From positions 1 through 31,769 of the forward strand of contig JBGCDW010000118.1 in the NCBI GenBank assembly GCA_045105775.1: DNA of 31,769 nt, in the 5' to 3' direction. Origin of the DNA: Aureispira sp045105775 (GTDB lineage: Bacteria; Bacteroidota; Bacteroidia; Chitinophagales; Saprospiraceae). The notes beneath the pieces were generated by a model, which was not told where the DNA came from, did not search any database, and saw only the letters and a list, made by a program, of their open reading frames with translations. Made by a program: the position numbers and the translations under genes. This document shows, one piece after another, positions 1 to 7,467 of the stretch (the first letter of the stretch is position 1; each line of letters starts with the position of its first letter).

Positions 1-141
1 AATCAACCGAGCGGAGCGAGTTCATAAAATAATTTTTAACGATGAGTGAGGGAACCCCGAAGGGCTCACGACCACGAAGTAGCAGCGAAGCTAAGTAAAA
101 AGATGCTTTTTTCGCTACGAATTTAGTCGTGATAATGTCTA
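1..141. repeat. Left copy of a short modular repeat (MITE-like)
   Basis: Bases 31-54 are identical to 31729-31752, and bases 97-115 (AAAAAGATGCTTTTTTCGC) are identical to 31751-31769. Bases 125-141 (AGTCGTGATAATGTCTA) are the exact reverse complement of 31634-31650, so they look like a terminal inverted repeat. Between the shared blocks this copy carries about 43 extra bases (near 54-96) that the right copy lacks. Bases 66-132 can fold into a long imperfect hairpin (66-72 with 126-132, and 79-83 with 114-118). The left end of the element lies outside the window. No coding capacity is seen; a non-autonomous mobile element is the best reading. Confidence 0.7.
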
Positions 142-185
142 CTATCTAAAAACATTTTAAACACTTTTTTCAACCTATTTACTAT

Positions 186-671
186 ATGCGTTTTATCATC
201 CTGCTTCTACTTGGGTATTTTTTTGTACTAGCCCCCATGCAAGCACAGCAAGCTCGCAACAATAAAGCTTTGCCTAAAATCATCAATGCTACTCAAAATT
301 CTGCTGCCCTAGAGGAGTTGAGTAACCAATATCAAAGTTCTCTGTTTTCGGCTTCCGATGCCAATTTTGTTACCACTATTAACAATTGGAAGGGCTTTTT
401 GCAGTTGATGGAGGAATATTCAGAAACGATTGATTTTGATATACGAGGTGTAAAAGTGTGGATGAAAGTTTTTTGGGCTAAAGATGGTAACATAGATTAC
501 ATTGTTTATGCCTTGTCTGATCGCTCCATTAACATTGATGTGATAGAATGGGAGGCTTTTTTGCGTTCTTTTATACGCAATACCAAATTGCCGATTAAGT
601 ACCATCGAGGGTTTGCTTATAATGGGCGGGTGATGTTTCCATTGTCTTACAAAGATCCCAGCAAAAAATAA
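186..671 (+). CDS. Secreted protein of unknown function, 161 aa
   Basis: This small protein has an N-terminal signal peptide: a hydrophobic stretch at residues 3-17, then a likely cleavage near APMQA-QQ around residues 20-21. The mature part is about 140 residues, without further membrane segments, cysteines or repeats. The segment at about residues 84-120, with alternating hydrophobic residues, looks like beta strands. I do not recognise the family; the C-terminal half vaguely recalls small periplasmic domains seen next to TonB-type proteins, but no diagnostic motif supports that. It is one of two plus-strand genes in the window and converges on a lipoprotein gene across a hairpin at 675-704. 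Its upstream region is the repeat copy at 1-141. Confidence 0.7.
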   Translation: MRFIILLLLGYFFVLAPMQAQQARNNKALPKIINATQNSAALEELSNQYQSSLFSASDANFVTTINNWKGFLQLMEEYSETIDFDIRGVKVWMKVFWAKDGNIDYIVYALSDRSINIDVIEWEAFLRSFIRNTKLPIKYHRGFAYNGRVMFPLSYKDPSKK

Positions 672-674
672 AAA

Positions 675-704
675 AAGCTATCCCAGATCATTTTGGGATA
701 GCTT
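675..704 (-). terminator. Rho-independent terminator of the lipoprotein gene at 727-1365
   Basis: An 11-bp perfect stem (AAGCTATCCCA at 675-685 with TGGGATAGCTT at 694-704) encloses an 8-base loop. Read on the minus strand it is followed by a run of T (complement of 671-676), the classic form. On the plus strand no T run follows, so its effect on the gene ending at 671 is less certain. Confidence 0.8.
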
Positions 705-726
705 CAACTAATTAGCCGTTAGTTAT

Positions 727-1365
727 TTATTCTGTTTCAGCAATTTCTACGCGACGTACGAGTTCCTTGCTGTTATTTTCATCGGTTAGTCTTAGAATAT
801 AATCTCCAGGTTCTAAGCTAGATACATTTAATGCTTTGTAATTGTTTCCCTCACTAAGCTTGAGTTTATTATTCGCTACCTGTGCAAAATCTTCCTCATC
901 GTACATGGTTAATGTCAAGTCCTGTAATTTAGTCGTTTGCAAATTAAAGAGCAAACGTCCATTCTCTACAGGAGCATCTGCTACAAAAAACTTAACATCC
1001 AATTGACTAGCGGGGCTTTCGGCAGCAATCAAAGCATTAAAAATACTAGTCACTAATTCGGCAGCTTCTACATTGGCAAAATTTTCGGATTTGGCTTCTA
1101 TAGCTGTATTGCTAAATACCTCCATATCTTGAGGGCTAATCCCCTCTGGAAGCATATCCATAGAAAATTTAAATTGTCCAATAGTAGGCAACTGCCCTAC
1201 TTGATCGCCTACACTGGTCACTAGGCGTTGTCTAAAAGGACGAGTATCCTCCAATTCACGAGTTAAATTTCTATCTGGACAATTACACTCTGGCTGACAA
1301 GCCGTAAAAGTAAACAGTGCTATTGATAACAAAGAAATTTTGATTAATACCTGTGATGTTTTCAT
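727..1365 (-). CDS. Lipoprotein with a type IX sorting-like C-terminal domain, paralogue 1
   Basis: The start at 1365 is preferred over an in-frame ATG at 1401 because it places a lipoprotein signal at the very N-terminus (MKTSQVLIKI..., ending in FTAC with Cys23). The mature 190-residue protein would sit in a membrane through its lipidated Cys. The last 70 residues, with a strand-rich pattern around NNYKALNVSSLEPGDYILRL, look like a type A C-terminal sorting domain of type IX secretion cargo (typical pattern: LxxGxYxLRL near the end). The same region is closely repeated in the neighbour at 1676-2263, so the two are tandem paralogues with divergent middle parts. A hairpin terminator follows at 675-704. 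Function unknown; the sorting-domain reading is by eye and moderately sure. Confidence 0.75.
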   Translation of the reverse strand: MKTSQVLIKISLLSIALFTFTACQPECNCPDRNLTRELEDTRPFRQRLVTSVGDQVGQLPTIGQFKFSMDMLPEGISPQDMEVFSNTAIEAKSENFANVEAAELVTSIFNALIAAESPASQLDVKFFVADAPVENGRLLFNLQTTKLQDLTLTMYDEEDFAQVANNKLKLSEGNNYKALNVSSLEPGDYILRLTDENNSKELVRRVEIAETE

Positions 1366-1675
1366 GCGTGATTCTTTTTTAACACTAATTAAAGATCCCA
1401 TTTAGAGGCAGTTTTGATTAATCTACTGCTCTGTGAGTTTTGATAATCAGGTATAGGGTACTATCAATGACCTAATATTTTTTGTAAAGGTCAATTATTC
1501 ATACTATAAATTATCCTTACTTCTATTAAACGGGAACTTTGGGGGTATAGCTGGTCTATTGTATGATTAAAATTACTTGGGTAAAAAAATAAGGTAGCCT
1601 GTCCAATACATAGCTACCTTATTCTTTAGAGGGCAATAGTTAGTTTCTTTGCTCCTTGGGTTAGTCTACTAAAGA
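1366..1675. other. Intergenic region between the two paralogous lipoprotein genes
   Basis: This stretch holds the terminator of the gene at 1676-2263 (1588-1623) and must hold the promoter of the gene ending at 727. I could not find a convincing TAnnTTTG box on the minus strand here. No open reading frame of note. Confidence 0.5.
1588..1623 (-). terminator. Rho-independent terminator of the lipoprotein gene at 1676-2263
   Basis: An 11-bp stem (AATAAGGTAGC at 1588-1598 with GCTACCTTATT at 1613-1623) with a 14-base loop is followed on the minus strand by a T-rich tract (complement of 1582-1590). Confidence 0.8.
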
Positions 1676-2263
1676 CTAAAATTGATCTTCGTGTGCAATG
1701 CTCACGGTACGAGCCAATTCCTTGCCTTGGTCATCTTTCAAACGGAATAGGTAATTGCCATCTTCTAATGTAGAAACGTTTAATGCTTTATAATTATTAC
1801 CTTCATTTACAGCAAATGAATTGTTGGCAGCATAATTATATCCTTCTTCATCGAACATTTCTAAGGTAATCGCTTTGTTATCTGGAGATTCAATAGAAAA
1901 AACAAACATACCATTTCCTACAGGCTCATCAGACATAGAGAAATTAACATCCAAAATTTGGGCTTCTTTCTCAGCGGTCATCAAAGACTCGCTTATACGC
2001 ATCATTTTCATAGCGTCAGCATCCGCAGCTTCAGCCTTTTGTAATTTAAACGCTTCTAACTGATCTAAGTTAATTTGTATGTCTTCGAGTGCGAAACGTG
2101 TAATAGCTTTCTTGCCACCTTCACTACCGCGATTAGTTTTGATATCTACCATCGTTTCTTGTGAGGCTACAGAGGCAGCAGTTTCTTCACTATTATTGGA
2201 ATCACAAGAAATGGCCAAAAAAAGAACCATTGTGAGGGTTAAAAATTGTGAGACGGTTTTCAT
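1676..2263 (-). CDS. Lipoprotein with a type IX sorting-like C-terminal domain, paralogue 2
   Basis: The 195-residue product starts with a lipoprotein signal, MKTVSQFLTLTMVLFLAISC, with Cys20 as the lipidation site, followed by an acidic, Ser/Asn-rich stretch typical of exported lipoproteins. The middle (residues 50-100) is Gln/Ala/Leu-rich and may be helical. The C-terminal 75 residues share with the neighbour at 727-1365 the order VxFxxxDxPVxNG, MFDEEG, NNYKALNVSTLEDGNYLFRL and KELAR, which resembles a type A sorting domain of type IX secretion cargo. The gene has its own terminator at 1588-1623, so the two paralogues are likely separate transcription units. Function unknown. Confidence 0.75.
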   Translation of the reverse strand: MKTVSQFLTLTMVLFLAISCDSNNSEETAASVASQETMVDIKTNRGSEGGKKAITRFALEDIQINLDQLEAFKLQKAEAADADAMKMMRISESLMTAEKEAQILDVNFSMSDEPVGNGMFVFSIESPDNKAITLEMFDEEGYNYAANNSFAVNEGNNYKALNVSTLEDGNYLFRLKDDQGKELARTVSIAHEDQF

Positions 2264-2624
2264 AATTTATTATTTTTTATTTTTTTTCGGAGATTATTGC
2301 TTATACTTCTTTATCTCCATTTTTGACAATTTGTTACCGCTAAAGCGATTTTTTTTTCAAAAAATAGGTTTTTTTTTTCATTTACTACCCAAAAAACATT
2401 TTTAAGTAGCTTTTTAGAATGAAAAAAAACAAAATCATATTGCATTCATCAAAATATAACATGCCTAAACAACAAAACAAGCATATATTATTTGGTATTT
2501 TTTTTTATTAAGAAAATCATAGGAATAGAATGCCTACGACCAAAAATACTAACTTTTGTGTATCTTGGGAGACTTAATTTTTATTAACAAAATCGTTTTG
2601 GGACGATTACATTTTCAAATATTT
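2264..2624. other. Divergent intergenic region rich in A and T runs
   Basis: The region separates a minus-strand lipoprotein gene from the plus-strand DUF3467 gene and so should hold both promoters. It contains unusually long homopolymer runs (T and A tracts between 2349 and 2432). The plus-strand sequence TATCTTGG at 2561-2568 partly matches a TAnnTTTG box, but no properly spaced TTTG box precedes it. No gene seen. Confidence 0.4.
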
Positions 2625-2945
2625 ATGCAGGAGCCGCCAAAAAAACAAAATGAGTTAAATATTGAACTATCAGAAGAAGTTGCTGATGGTATTTATACCA
2701 ACTTGAGTATCATATCACACTCCGATGCTGAATTTGTTTTGGACTTTATCCGAATTGTTCCAAATCTACCCAAGGCTAAAGTCAAATCTAGAATTATCAT
2801 GTCGCCTCAACAAGCCAAACGTTTATTGCAGGCATTAGGTGATAATATCAGTCGTTATGAAGCCACTCATGGAACCATCAAAGATCCACAAGCGCAGGGA
2901 ATTCCTTTTCCAATGAATTTTAACACGCCCAAAGGGCAGGCTTAA
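2625..2945 (+). CDS. DUF3467 family protein, 106 aa
   Basis: The small, acidic cytosolic protein starts at the ATG at 2625 (MQEPPKKQNELN); an in-frame ATG at 2556 would add 23 hydrophobic residues that do not belong to the family. The core (about residues 13-90) has the DUF3467 order: a strand with YTNLSIISHSDAEFVLDF, then FIRIVPN, then KAKVKSRIIMSPQQAKRLLQAL, and a helix DNISRYEATHG. The C-terminal tail is Pro/Phe rich. In many Bacteroidota the gene sits next to rpoC, but here it stands alone between a lipoprotein gene and a channel gene. Molecular function is not established. A 13-bp hairpin (2967-2999) follows the stop codon. Confidence 0.8.
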   Translation: MQEPPKKQNELNIELSEEVADGIYTNLSIISHSDAEFVLDFIRIVPNLPKAKVKSRIIMSPQQAKRLLQALGDNISRYEATHGTIKDPQAQGIPFPMNFNTPKGQA

Positions 2946-2966
2946 GAGCGATTATATATTACTAGA

Positions 2967-2999
2967 ATGGTGTACTATTAAGCATAAATAGTACACCAT
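2967..2999. terminator. Perfect 13-bp hairpin between convergent genes
   Basis: ATGGTGTACTATT (2967-2979) pairs perfectly with AATAGTACACCAT (2987-2999) around a 7-base loop. It lies between the convergent DUF3467 and channel genes, where a two-way terminator is expected, but neither strand shows a clean T run after the stem, so termination is inferred from place and stem strength. Confidence 0.45.
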
Positions 3000-3028
3000 C
3001 TTAGATGAATGATAAAGATACAAATAGT

Positions 3029-3964
3029 TTATGGTTCCTTTTTATCTTCTGCTTCTTCAGTAGCTTTCTGTTGCTCTTTCTTTTCTTTAAAGAGTTCTTC
3101 CTCCTCGCGACGAGCGTCCAATACGAGTTGAAAGTTGTTAACAATAGCCCCTACTACCAAGTTGACCAGCAAGTAGGCTGCAATGACCATCCAAGAAACA
3201 TGGTAAATAGTTACGACTAAATTGGAAGTTTTGGGTACGGTATTCAATTCATCAGGTACTATTTCCCCTGTTGGCACCTTTCTTTTAGTACCAATAGTAT
3301 GTTCATTGGTCAATAAATTATATCTCAAATCCGTCCAGTCCTCTCCTGTCAAAATTCTAAACAAGGTAAAAAAGGCTTCTCCCAAGCTCCCATAAGGATC
3401 AGGATTACTAATCGTCAATTCTAAATGTTCTGAATTGTTGTAATCCTTATTTTTGAATAAAGTTACCCCCATAATAGCATAAATGTACATTATCAATAAA
3501 AACAATACAGCAATGTAAGAGAGGGATTTAATGGACTTGAGTAAAACGCCTATGAGTACTCGTAATTCTTCAATAGCTCGAATAGAGCGAGTCAATTGTA
3601 CAATACGCAAAACTCGGAGTGTAGCAAAAACTGAATTTTGCTGATCGTCCATGTGCGTAAAAAGGATACCTGCTACTTCGGGGATAATCCCAATGACGAG
3701 AATAAACACATCAAACCAATTCCAGCGATCGGCAAAATACTCGCGTGTACTGCTCCGCCCATGCCATCGTAGAAGCACTTCTATAAAAAAAATAAACAAT
3801 ATACAGAGTTGGAAAATCTGTATATAATGTGGTACGTTATTGTACGTTTGTACACCAATCAGCAAACCATTGAGCACAATCAGACCTAAGATGGTCATAT
3901 TGAACCAAGTGCTGTTGATTATTTTTCGTGCTTTGAGTCGAGTTGGAGCGTCTAACGTGCTCAT
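3029..3964 (-). CDS. Voltage-gated cation channel, single six-helix subunit
   Basis: The 311-residue protein has the order of an ion transport domain: S1 at about 20-40, S2 at 48-66, S3 at 83-103, a voltage sensor S4 at 113-135 with R117, R120, Q123, R126 and R129 every third residue, S5 at 148-170, a pore loop and S6 at 249-279. Four subunits would form the channel. The filter at residues 206-212 is TGEDWTD, preceded by LFRIL, close to the QILTGEDWN filter of domain II in animal Cav channels and unlike the TLESW of characterised bacterial sodium channels. The C-terminus (285-311) is a charged Glu/Lys helix, probably the tetramer coiled coil. The start at 3964 puts S1 at the usual distance; an in-frame ATG at 4081 is possible but would translate through a hairpin (4026-4046). 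Confidence 0.85.
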   Translation of the reverse strand: MSTLDAPTRLKARKIINSTWFNMTILGLIVLNGLLIGVQTYNNVPHYIQIFQLCILFIFFIEVLLRWHGRSSTREYFADRWNWFDVFILVIGIIPEVAGILFTHMDDQQNSVFATLRVLRIVQLTRSIRAIEELRVLIGVLLKSIKSLSYIAVLFLLIMYIYAIMGVTLFKNKDYNNSEHLELTISNPDPYGSLGEAFFTLFRILTGEDWTDLRYNLLTNEHTIGTKRKVPTGEIVPDELNTVPKTSNLVVTIYHVSWMVIAAYLLVNLVVGAIVNNFQLVLDARREEEELFKEKKEQQKATEEAEDKKEP

Positions 3965-4388
3965 AGTTAGTCTAGTATTGTTTTTCACAAGAGTTGATCT
4001 AACTCTGCATAAACGTGGATATTGGTCAAGGTTTAAGAAACCTTGAATTTGTTTAAAGGTAAGATTACTTAACTTCAACAAGTTCAGGTGATAGGTCGTT
4101 CTTTACAAAAAGGTTCAAATATTGTATAAAGTAGCTTCTAATTTTTCACTTTTTATAACAAAAACAAAAAATATTGCATCTAGTTGACGAATAGTTGATT
4201 AAATCAGACACCACATATCTATAGTACTTTAACTATCAACCAGATAGAACATTTTCATCAAATAGCCTTTACAAAAACCGATTTATTATAATTTCTAAGA
4301 AATTAAGATAGTACTATCCTTCTTAATTCCAAGAAAAAAAGCCTCTTTTTCTCAAAAGTAATTGGAAGCCTTGTATAACATACTCTTT
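3965..4388. other. AT-rich intergenic region upstream of the channel gene and downstream of rfbG
   Basis: It holds a hairpin TCAAGGTTT-AAG-AAACCTTGA (4026-4046) in the likely leader of the channel gene, and a perfect palindrome GATAGTACTATC (4307-4318). A weak hairpin AAAAAG-CCT-CTTTTT (4336-4350), followed by T on the minus strand, might end the long polysaccharide transcript. No gene or tRNA seen. Confidence 0.4.
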
Positions 4389-5465
4389 TTATAATAAATA
4401 AGTACTAAGTTGTGACCGAGTAACTTCTAGTGGCGTATATTCTTCGTCCAACACCAAACGATACCACTCTATCGTTTGTTCAATTGCTTCAGTAGCATTC
4501 CACTTGGGTTTCCATTGCAACTCTTGCGTAGCTTTGGAACAATCTAAACGCAGCAATTGTGCTTCATGTACAGCATTCTCAGGACGCTCTACTCGATAAC
4601 TGCCTCGCCCCCATGATTGGATAGCCTGTTGCACCAAGTATTCTACACTAACGGCTTCATCTAATAAAGGACCAAAGTTGTAAGCCGTTCCATACTTTAA
4701 AGGATGCTCTGCAAGAAGCTTGCCCAAAATGAGGTAGCCGTACAAAGCTTCTAAGACATGCTGCCAAGGACGTACAGCCTCAGGGTTTCGCAAAACCACT
4801 TCATCTCCTGCCTGCACTGCTCTTACAATATCAGGAATCAGTCGATTGGCCGCCCAATCACCACCTCCAATAACATTGCCTGCACGCACAGTAGCCAATG
4901 CTGTTTGATGCTGCTCATATTGAGCGGGATTGAAAAAACTAGACCGATAAGAGGCAGTGACCAATTCTGCACAAGCCTTGCTCGCACTATATGGATCATA
5001 ACCTCCGAGCGCATCGTTTTCTCTATAAGGATAATACCACTCTTTGTTGTCGTATACTTTATCTGTTGTAATATTGATGACGGTACAAGCTCCTGGCAAG
5101 TTCCGAATAGCTTCTAATAAATTTGCGGTTCCGATTGCATTGACCTCAAAGGTATAGACTGGGTCTTTGTAAGCCTCTATGACCAAGGGTTGAGCCGCCA
5201 GATGGAACACCACTTCAGGTTCAAAATTTACAACTGTTTGTTTCAACAATGTTTTATCAAGCAAATCACCAATAGTTGATTGGCAAAGCTGATCGCCTTG
5301 TATATCTCTATAAAGAGCAGGTTGTTCTGCGGCCAACGCATAGCCTTGCACTACTGCCCCCAAACGTTCTAGTAAAGTAATCAGCCAAGCTCCTTTAAAA
5401 CCTGTATGTCCTGTTACCAAAACGCGTTTACCATTATAAAAAGTGGTTAATTCTGCTGTTGTCAT
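4389..5465 (-). CDS. rfbG: CDP-glucose 4,6-dehydratase
   Basis: This cytosolic extended short-chain dehydrogenase converts CDP-D-glucose to CDP-4-keto-6-deoxy-D-glucose, the common precursor of 3,6-dideoxyhexoses and related branched sugars. The NAD-binding motif GHTGFKG is at residues 19-25, the TTDK motif of the 4,6-dehydratase active site at 133-136, and the catalytic pair Tyr159-xxx-Lys163 follows; 358 residues is the usual length. It is the last gene of the long polysaccharide operon, 12 bases after rfbF, which supplies its substrate. No 3-dehydrase (RfbH) or CDP-sugar reductase is recognised in the window, so the fate of its product is open. Confidence 0.92.
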   Translation of the reverse strand: MTTAELTTFYNGKRVLVTGHTGFKGAWLITLLERLGAVVQGYALAAEQPALYRDIQGDQLCQSTIGDLLDKTLLKQTVVNFEPEVVFHLAAQPLVIEAYKDPVYTFEVNAIGTANLLEAIRNLPGACTVINITTDKVYDNKEWYYPYRENDALGGYDPYSASKACAELVTASYRSSFFNPAQYEQHQTALATVRAGNVIGGGDWAANRLIPDIVRAVQAGDEVVLRNPEAVRPWQHVLEALYGYLILGKLLAEHPLKYGTAYNFGPLLDEAVSVEYLVQQAIQSWGRGSYRVERPENAVHEAQLLRLDCSKATQELQWKPKWNATEAIEQTIEWYRLVLDEEYTPLEVTRSQLSTYLL

Positions 5466-5477
5466 TGCTATCTTAAT

Positions 5478-6260
5478 TTACCATTTTTTCCAAGCAGGGT
5501 TCCCCGATGCCCATAACTGTTCGAGGTCGCGCTTATCGCGCAAAATATCCATACATTTCCAGAAGCCATGATGTTTATAAGCAGCCAACTGCTGATCGGC
5601 TACCAACTCATGCAAAGGATCTTGTTCCCACATAATAGGGGTTAGATCCTTGCCTTTGAAGTAATCAAACACCTTTCTATTGAGCACAAAAAAGCCTCCA
5701 TTAATCCATGTTCCTCCCCCTTTGGGTTTTTCTACAAATGCCGTTACAGTGCCTTCTTCGTTGGTATCCAATACGCCAAATTTGCCCGCAGGTTGTACCG
5801 TAGTTACCGTTCCAAGTTTTCCATGTGCTTTATGAAAATCAACCAAGGCATTGATGTCTATATCCGACACCCCATCTCCATAAGTCAACATAAAGTTTTC
5901 ATCCTCTCCAATATATTTCTCTACCCGTTGCAAACGCCCTGCCGTCATTGTGTGCAATCCTGTATCGACCAAGGTGACCTTAAAATTTTCGGAATTGGTT
6001 TGGTGTACCTCTACTTGATTATTAGCTAGATCTACTGTAATATCAGAATTATGATAAAAATAATTACAGAAATACTCTTTAATCATATAGCCTTTGTAGC
6101 CCAAACAAATGATAAATTCATTGAAGCCATGTGCTTGATACATTTTCATAATATGCCACAAGATAGGCTTGCCCGCAATTTCGATCATAGGCTTGGGCCG
6201 CATATGAGATTCTTCAGAAATTCGAGAGCCTAAACCTCCCGCAAAGATGACTGTTTTCAT
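5478..6260 (-). CDS. rfbF: Glucose-1-phosphate cytidylyltransferase
   Basis: The enzyme makes CDP-D-glucose from CTP and glucose-1-phosphate. The nucleotide-binding signature GGLGSR is at residues 8-13, followed by RPKP at 21-24, and the metal-binding YGDGVSD at 127-133; length (260 aa) matches the family. ISEESHMRPKPM is typical of the cytidylyl rather than the thymidylyl enzymes. Its start overlaps the stop of the upstream glycosyltransferase gene by 4 bases, and rfbG follows after 12 bases, so the two steps of the pathway are made together. Confidence 0.93.
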   Translation of the reverse strand: MKTVIFAGGLGSRISEESHMRPKPMIEIAGKPILWHIMKMYQAHGFNEFIICLGYKGYMIKEYFCNYFYHNSDITVDLANNQVEVHQTNSENFKVTLVDTGLHTMTAGRLQRVEKYIGEDENFMLTYGDGVSDIDINALVDFHKAHGKLGTVTTVQPAGKFGVLDTNEEGTVTAFVEKPKGGGTWINGGFFVLNRKVFDYFKGKDLTPIMWEQDPLHELVADQQLAAYKHHGFWKCMDILRDKRDLEQLWASGNPAWKKW

Positions 6261-7462
6261 TTTTTTATGGCGTTTTTATACAATTGATAATAGTCCTTGG
6301 CTGTATGTTTTAAATCAAATTTTTCAAAAGCTCCTTGTACAGCTTGTTGATAATGGCTTACAACAGTTGGGTCATTCAAAAAATGCAAGAATGCTTTTTT
6401 TAAGGCGGCTCGATCTACTTTTTTTTCTTGATTAATAGGAACCAACACCCCTGCAACATCCCCATTAGGTGCTTCAATCATTTCAGCTATAGCCCCTACA
6501 TCTGTAGCAATACAAACCTTGCCACAAGCGAGATATTCTATAATAGTAAAAGGCATTTCTTCATAATAAGAAGGGAGTAGCCCTACATCAAAGGTAACAA
6601 TTTCTTTTAATGGGGTATTGGTGGAACCAAAGTACTGGATTTGAGGAAACCAATCTTTTTCTTGTAGGAGTGTTCCCACATAATCCCCATCGGCAAATAG
6701 ACGCAATTCAAAATTAATGTATCCTTCTTGAATCAATTCCTGCGCCACTTCCAAAACATCCACCCACCCCTTGTCGGGATGCCCCCGAGCAACCATACCA
6801 AAGACCAAGTGTGTGGTACTCGTATCCTTGACAGGCACTTCTGGAGCTGCCAATCCATTGTAGATGCGTTCAAAATTAGGATAACTTGTTATCGTTTTTT
6901 GGGGTAATAACTTGTAAAAAGGCTCTAAATTCTTAGAGGATAAATACACAATACTGCTTGCTGTTTCTAGCAAGTTTAAAAACACTTGGCGTAATTCTTC
7001 TTCTTCGGCGGCACTTACTTCCTCGCGCAAGATATGTTTGTACGCCCCGTGTAATGTCGTGATGTAAGGCACGCCCAGCTTTTGCTGCGTATCATAGACC
7101 AAAGCATCTCCTACTTGAATATTGTTATGAATAATAACCTGATGCGCTTGTTGTATTTTTTTTATTTGTTTAAAAAAATAACGTTTGGTCAACCATTCCT
7201 TTAGGTCAAATTGGGGGCGAATTACCTGGAGTAAATTTCTAAGTTTATTAATAACTTTAATCACAAAAGAGCTTTTGGACAAAGCCCATAATTCCACCCC
7301 CTTAGGGATACCTTCCTCTTCTGATAATTCAGGATAATGACAAAAAATTGCCACTTGCACATTGGGATAAGCTTGTAGTGCCTCTGCCATCTGCAATACA
7401 AAGGTTTGTATGCCACCAATTCCCAAACGCGAGGTATATAATACCAAATATATTTTTTCCAT
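6257..7462 (-). CDS. Glycosyltransferase of the GT4 type
   Basis: The 401-residue protein is a GT-B fold retaining glycosyltransferase, presumably adding one sugar to the growing O-polysaccharide at the inner face of the membrane. GIGGIQTF at residues 14-21 forms the N-terminal glycine loop; the C-terminal half has FGMVARGHPDKG (221-232) and the EX7E motif at Glu301-Glu309 within EEMPFTIIEYLACGK, followed by ATDVGAIAEM. Donor and acceptor cannot be told from sequence. It lies between galE (5 bases upstream) and rfbF (4-base overlap), so galactose or a CDP-linked sugar are possible donors by context only. Confidence 0.85.
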   Translation of the reverse strand: MEKIYLVLYTSRLGIGGIQTFVLQMAEALQAYPNVQVAIFCHYPELSEEEGIPKGVELWALSKSSFVIKVINKLRNLLQVIRPQFDLKEWLTKRYFFKQIKKIQQAHQVIIHNNIQVGDALVYDTQQKLGVPYITTLHGAYKHILREEVSAAEEEELRQVFLNLLETASSIVYLSSKNLEPFYKLLPQKTITSYPNFERIYNGLAAPEVPVKDTSTTHLVFGMVARGHPDKGWVDVLEVAQELIQEGYINFELRLFADGDYVGTLLQEKDWFPQIQYFGSTNTPLKEIVTFDVGLLPSYYEEMPFTIIEYLACGKVCIATDVGAIAEMIEAPNGDVAGVLVPINQEKKVDRAALKKAFLHFLNDPTVVSHYQQAVQGAFEKFDLKHTAKDYYQLYKNAIKK

Positions 7463-7467
7463 GCTGT

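Noticed and set aside
1..141. Edge repeats as a CRISPR array
   Set aside because: Only one copy lies at each edge, there are no regularly spaced units with spacers, and no cas genes are present.
2079..2405. Plus-strand reading frame of 108 codons
   Set aside because: Its first half is antisense to the lipoprotein gene and its second half is translated poly-T; no protein-like features.
4307..4318. Palindrome GATAGTACTATC as terminator of the polysaccharide operon
   Set aside because: It has no loop and no T run on the minus strand; kept only as a note in the intergenic region.
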